A DNA stretch of 5,892 bases, from NCBI GenBank assembly GCA_026990045.1, contig JALSIK010000042.1, positions 1 to 5,892 on the forward strand, read 5' to 3'. Below the pieces are notes generated by a model. The model ran no database searches. It was given only the letters and a program-made list of their open reading frames with translations, and was not told the DNA's origin. A program made the position numbers and the translations under genes. Positions within the stretch are counted from its first letter, which is position 1. The number at the start of each line of letters is the position of its first letter. Of this stretch, positions 4,620-5,892 are shown piece after piece. The stretch is from Chromatiales bacterium (lineage in GTDB: Bacteria > Pseudomonadota > Gammaproteobacteria > CAMYNG01).

Positions 4620-5746
4620 GGAATGAGCCGGTAGACCAGGTCCGCCTGCAACGGCGCCGCCGGCGCCGGCCCGGCGGGGGCCGGGTCGGCGCGAGCCGGT
4701 GCGGCCTCGGGCCCCGGTTCGGGCGGGGGGCTGGCCAGGACGTCGCCCAGGGCCACCGCCTGGGCCAGGGCCAGCCGCCCGCCGCGGCTGCGCAGCCGGA
4801 ACAGCACCCGGCCGGGGCGCAGCACCACGGGCTGCACCTGGTCCACCCCGCCCAGGCCCGAGAGGTAGCGCCACACGCGGTGATAATGGGCCAGGGTACG
4901 CACCCCGCGCACCAGCACCGTGACCTCGCCCTCCCCCACCTCGGGCTCGGCCCGGGCGAACCGGGCCGCCAGCACCTCGGCCACCTCGTCCACCCCCGGC
5001 CCCACCACCTCGGCCGCCTCGGCGCCGGTGAAGGCCCAGTCGTGGCGGCGGCCGGCCGCGTACAGGCTCCACCGCCCCTGCCAGCCGCCGCCCACGCCGC
5101 GGTAGATGCGCACCGCCGCCACCGCCTCGGCCTGGTAGCGGTCGGAGGCCGCCAGCAGGGGCTCTTCGAAGTTGGCCCACACGTCGCTCACCTGGAGCCG
5201 GCCCCGGTCCTGCAGGTCCCACAGGGGAAAGCGCACGGGGATGCCGCGGCGGCGGGCGGCCTGCTCCAGCAACCGCCGCACCGGATGGCGGGCATCGTTG
5301 GCGATGAGCCGGCGCCGGCCGCCGTCGTCCACCACCAGCCACACCAGGGTGACGGGCCGGGTCCGGCCCCAGGCCGGCAGGCCGTAGCGGCGCAGGAGCC
5401 GGTCCACCGCGCGGGCGTTGAAGCGGATCCACAGCACCTGCTCGTGCCCCGCCGGATCGGCCGCCATCTCCCCGGGAGTGCGCTTGCGGTAGCGGTACTG
5501 CTCCACGTAACGCGGGGCCCGGGCCAGCTCCTCGGCCAGCCCCGGTGCCGCCGCCAGGGCGCCGCGGCCGGAAACGCGCACCAGCACCTCGACGAAGGCC
5601 GAGGCCATGGCCGTGTCGCGCTCGGCCCCCTCCTGGCCGAAGACCGGCACTTCGGCCTCGTAGAGGTCCGGCACCTCGGCCGCGAACACCACGGGCATGG
5701 AACCCGCGGCCAGGAGGAAGACGAGGGCTGGGATCAGTCGGCGCAT
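4616..5746 (-). CDS. DUF2066 exported protein
   Basis: 376 residues from the ATG at 5746, with GGAAG 5 bases upstream. It has a Sec-type signal peptide: MRRLIPALVFLLAAG, with likely cleavage after Ala22 or Ala23 (VFA-A-E). The mature start, VPDLYEAEVPV near 25-35, followed by VEVLVRVSGR (about 52-61) and a YVEQYRYR segment, is what I recognise as DUF2066. The middle contains TLVWLVVDDGGRR and a long stretch resembling a divergent repeat of mixed alpha/beta structure. Residues 339-367 are a Pro/Ala-rich low-complexity segment, ending in YRLIP. No catalytic motif is evident; the family function is unknown. It is the first gene of the operon with the phosphatidyltransferase, AI-2E protein and Hda. 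From memory, the gene is found near purM in related genomes; purM is not within this window. Periplasmic location is inferred from the signal peptide. Confidence 0.85.
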   Translation of the reverse strand: MRRLIPALVFLLAAGSMPVVFAAEVPDLYEAEVPVFGQEGAERDTAMASAFVEVLVRVSGRGALAAAPGLAEELARAPRYVEQYRYRKRTPGEMAADPAGHEQVLWIRFNARAVDRLLRRYGLPAWGRTRPVTLVWLVVDDGGRRRLIANDARHPVRRLLEQAARRRGIPVRFPLWDLQDRGRLQVSDVWANFEEPLLAASDRYQAEAVAAVRIYRGVGGGWQGRWSLYAAGRRHDWAFTGAEAAEVVGPGVDEVAEVLAARFARAEPEVGEGEVTVLVRGVRTLAHYHRVWRYLSGLGGVDQVQPVVLRPGRVLFRLRSRGGRLALAQAVALGDVLASPPPEPGPEAAPARADPAPAGPAPAAPLQADLVYRLIP

Positions 5747-5770
5747 GGCGGCTTCCGTTCAAAGCGGCAT

Positions 5771-5779
5771 ACGATACCA
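5771..5779 (-). promoter_or_regulatory. Possible extended -10 promoter of the DUF2066-to-hda operon
   Basis: Read leftward, TGGTATCGT (5779-5771) is an extended -10-like element. Transcription would begin near 5764, about 18 bases before the ATG at 5746. No -35 hexamer is recognisable in the G/C-rich stretch upstream. It resembles TGGTAGAAT in front of arsC. The call rests only on motif and distance. Confidence 0.35.
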
Positions 5780-5792
5780 CAGGGCCGCACCG

Positions 5793-5811
5793 GCGGCGGG
5801 CGACCCGCCGC
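5793..5811. repeat. GC-rich palindrome upstream of the operon promoter
   Basis: GCGGCGGG (5793-5800) and CCCGCCGC (5804-5811) form an 8-bp perfect stem around CGA. It lies where a -35 region or operator would sit for the operon promoter. A further CCCGCCGCG copy follows at 5824-5832. In such GC-rich DNA a chance origin is possible. Confidence 0.4.
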
Positions 5812-5853
5812 GCGTTTCCCGCGCCCGCCGCGAGTTGTTAAACTAGCAGGATA

Positions 5854-5882
5854 TTGAAAAAGGCCGTCCTGGCCTTTCTCAA
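5854..5882 (-). terminator. Terminator-like hairpin at the right edge
   Basis: The 12-base arms TTGAAAAAGGCC (5854-5865) and GGCCTTTCTCAA (5871-5882) pair with one mismatch (5858 with 5878) around a 5-base loop, GTCCT. Read leftward, the stem ends in GGCCTTTTTC, a T-run typical of an intrinsic terminator, so it best suits transcripts entering from the right. Read rightward, the tail TTTCTC is weaker. It would insulate the DUF2066 operon from a leftward gene beyond the window. Alternatively it is a dispersed intergenic repeat. Confidence 0.6.
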
Positions 5883-5892
5883 CGCGCCGAAC

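Noticed and set aside
4880..5857. A 325-codon rightward open frame opposite DUF2066.
   Set aside because: Low-complexity His/Gly/Pro-rich translation with no ribosome site; DUF2066 on the other strand has a signal peptide and family motifs.
5854..5892. A rightward reading from TTG at 5854 (KKAVLAFLNAPN) that looks like the start of a signal peptide.
   Set aside because: The nearest AGGA is only 2 bases before the TTG, too close to act as a ribosome site, and the same bases form a near-perfect 12-bp hairpin, which explains them better. The window ends too soon to decide.

Overview
This is a GC-rich bacterial chromosomal window (by eye around 70% G+C, with strong G/C third-position bias). Its content suggests a gammaproteobacterium, possibly one of the high-GC purple-sulfur or sulfur-oxidising lineages such as Chromatiales or Ectothiorhodospiraceae. 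The main support is a compact gene block known from gammaproteobacteria: a DUF2066 protein, a CDP-alcohol phosphatidyltransferase, an AI-2E/PerM-type membrane protein and the replication regulator Hda, facing arsC-like, wrbA and DUF2069 genes. From memory, Pseudomonas carries several of these genes in the same neighbourhood, close to purM. The lineage is inferred from gene content and composition, not from a database search.

Left part (1-1009, leftward genes). Two small probable lipoproteins are transcribed towards the left edge. The upstream one (557-868) is a DUF4398-type helical lipoprotein with a good divergent promoter. The downstream one (1-401, cut by the window edge) has a lipoprotein signal and a helical region resembling the SoxXA-binding (SoxK/SAXB) family. 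It then runs into what looks like the first strand of a LysM domain. The two share the same helix-hairpin pattern. The 155-base gap between them holds a promoter-like sequence flanked by an 8-bp perfect inverted repeat, and a GC-rich hairpin.

Centre (1010-2343, rightward operon). An ArsC/Spx-type thiol reductase, the flavoprotein WrbA and a four-helix DUF2069 membrane protein follow each other with no gap: stop and start codons abut, then a 4-base overlap. They read from an extended -10 promoter just upstream of arsC. This looks like a conserved redox/housekeeping operon rather than an arsenic-resistance island, since no arsR, arsB or acr3 is present.

Right part (2306-5746, leftward operon). 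In transcription order: DUF2066 exported protein, CDP-alcohol phosphatidyltransferase, AI-2E family transporter, Hda. All three junctions overlap (4, 4 and 1 bases), indicating one translationally coupled operon. The last gene, hda, converges on DUF2069 and the two coding regions overlap by 38 bases on opposite strands, with no room for a terminator. Upstream of the operon (5747-5892) lie a probable extended -10 promoter, a GC-rich palindrome and, at the right edge, a long terminator-like hairpin.

Overall this is mostly conserved core genome. I see no mobile element, CRISPR array, tRNA or rRNA. The parts most worth a second look are the paired lipoproteins and their regulatory gap, the fully overlapping membrane-lipid/hda operon with its convergent coding overlap, and the hairpin at the right end.
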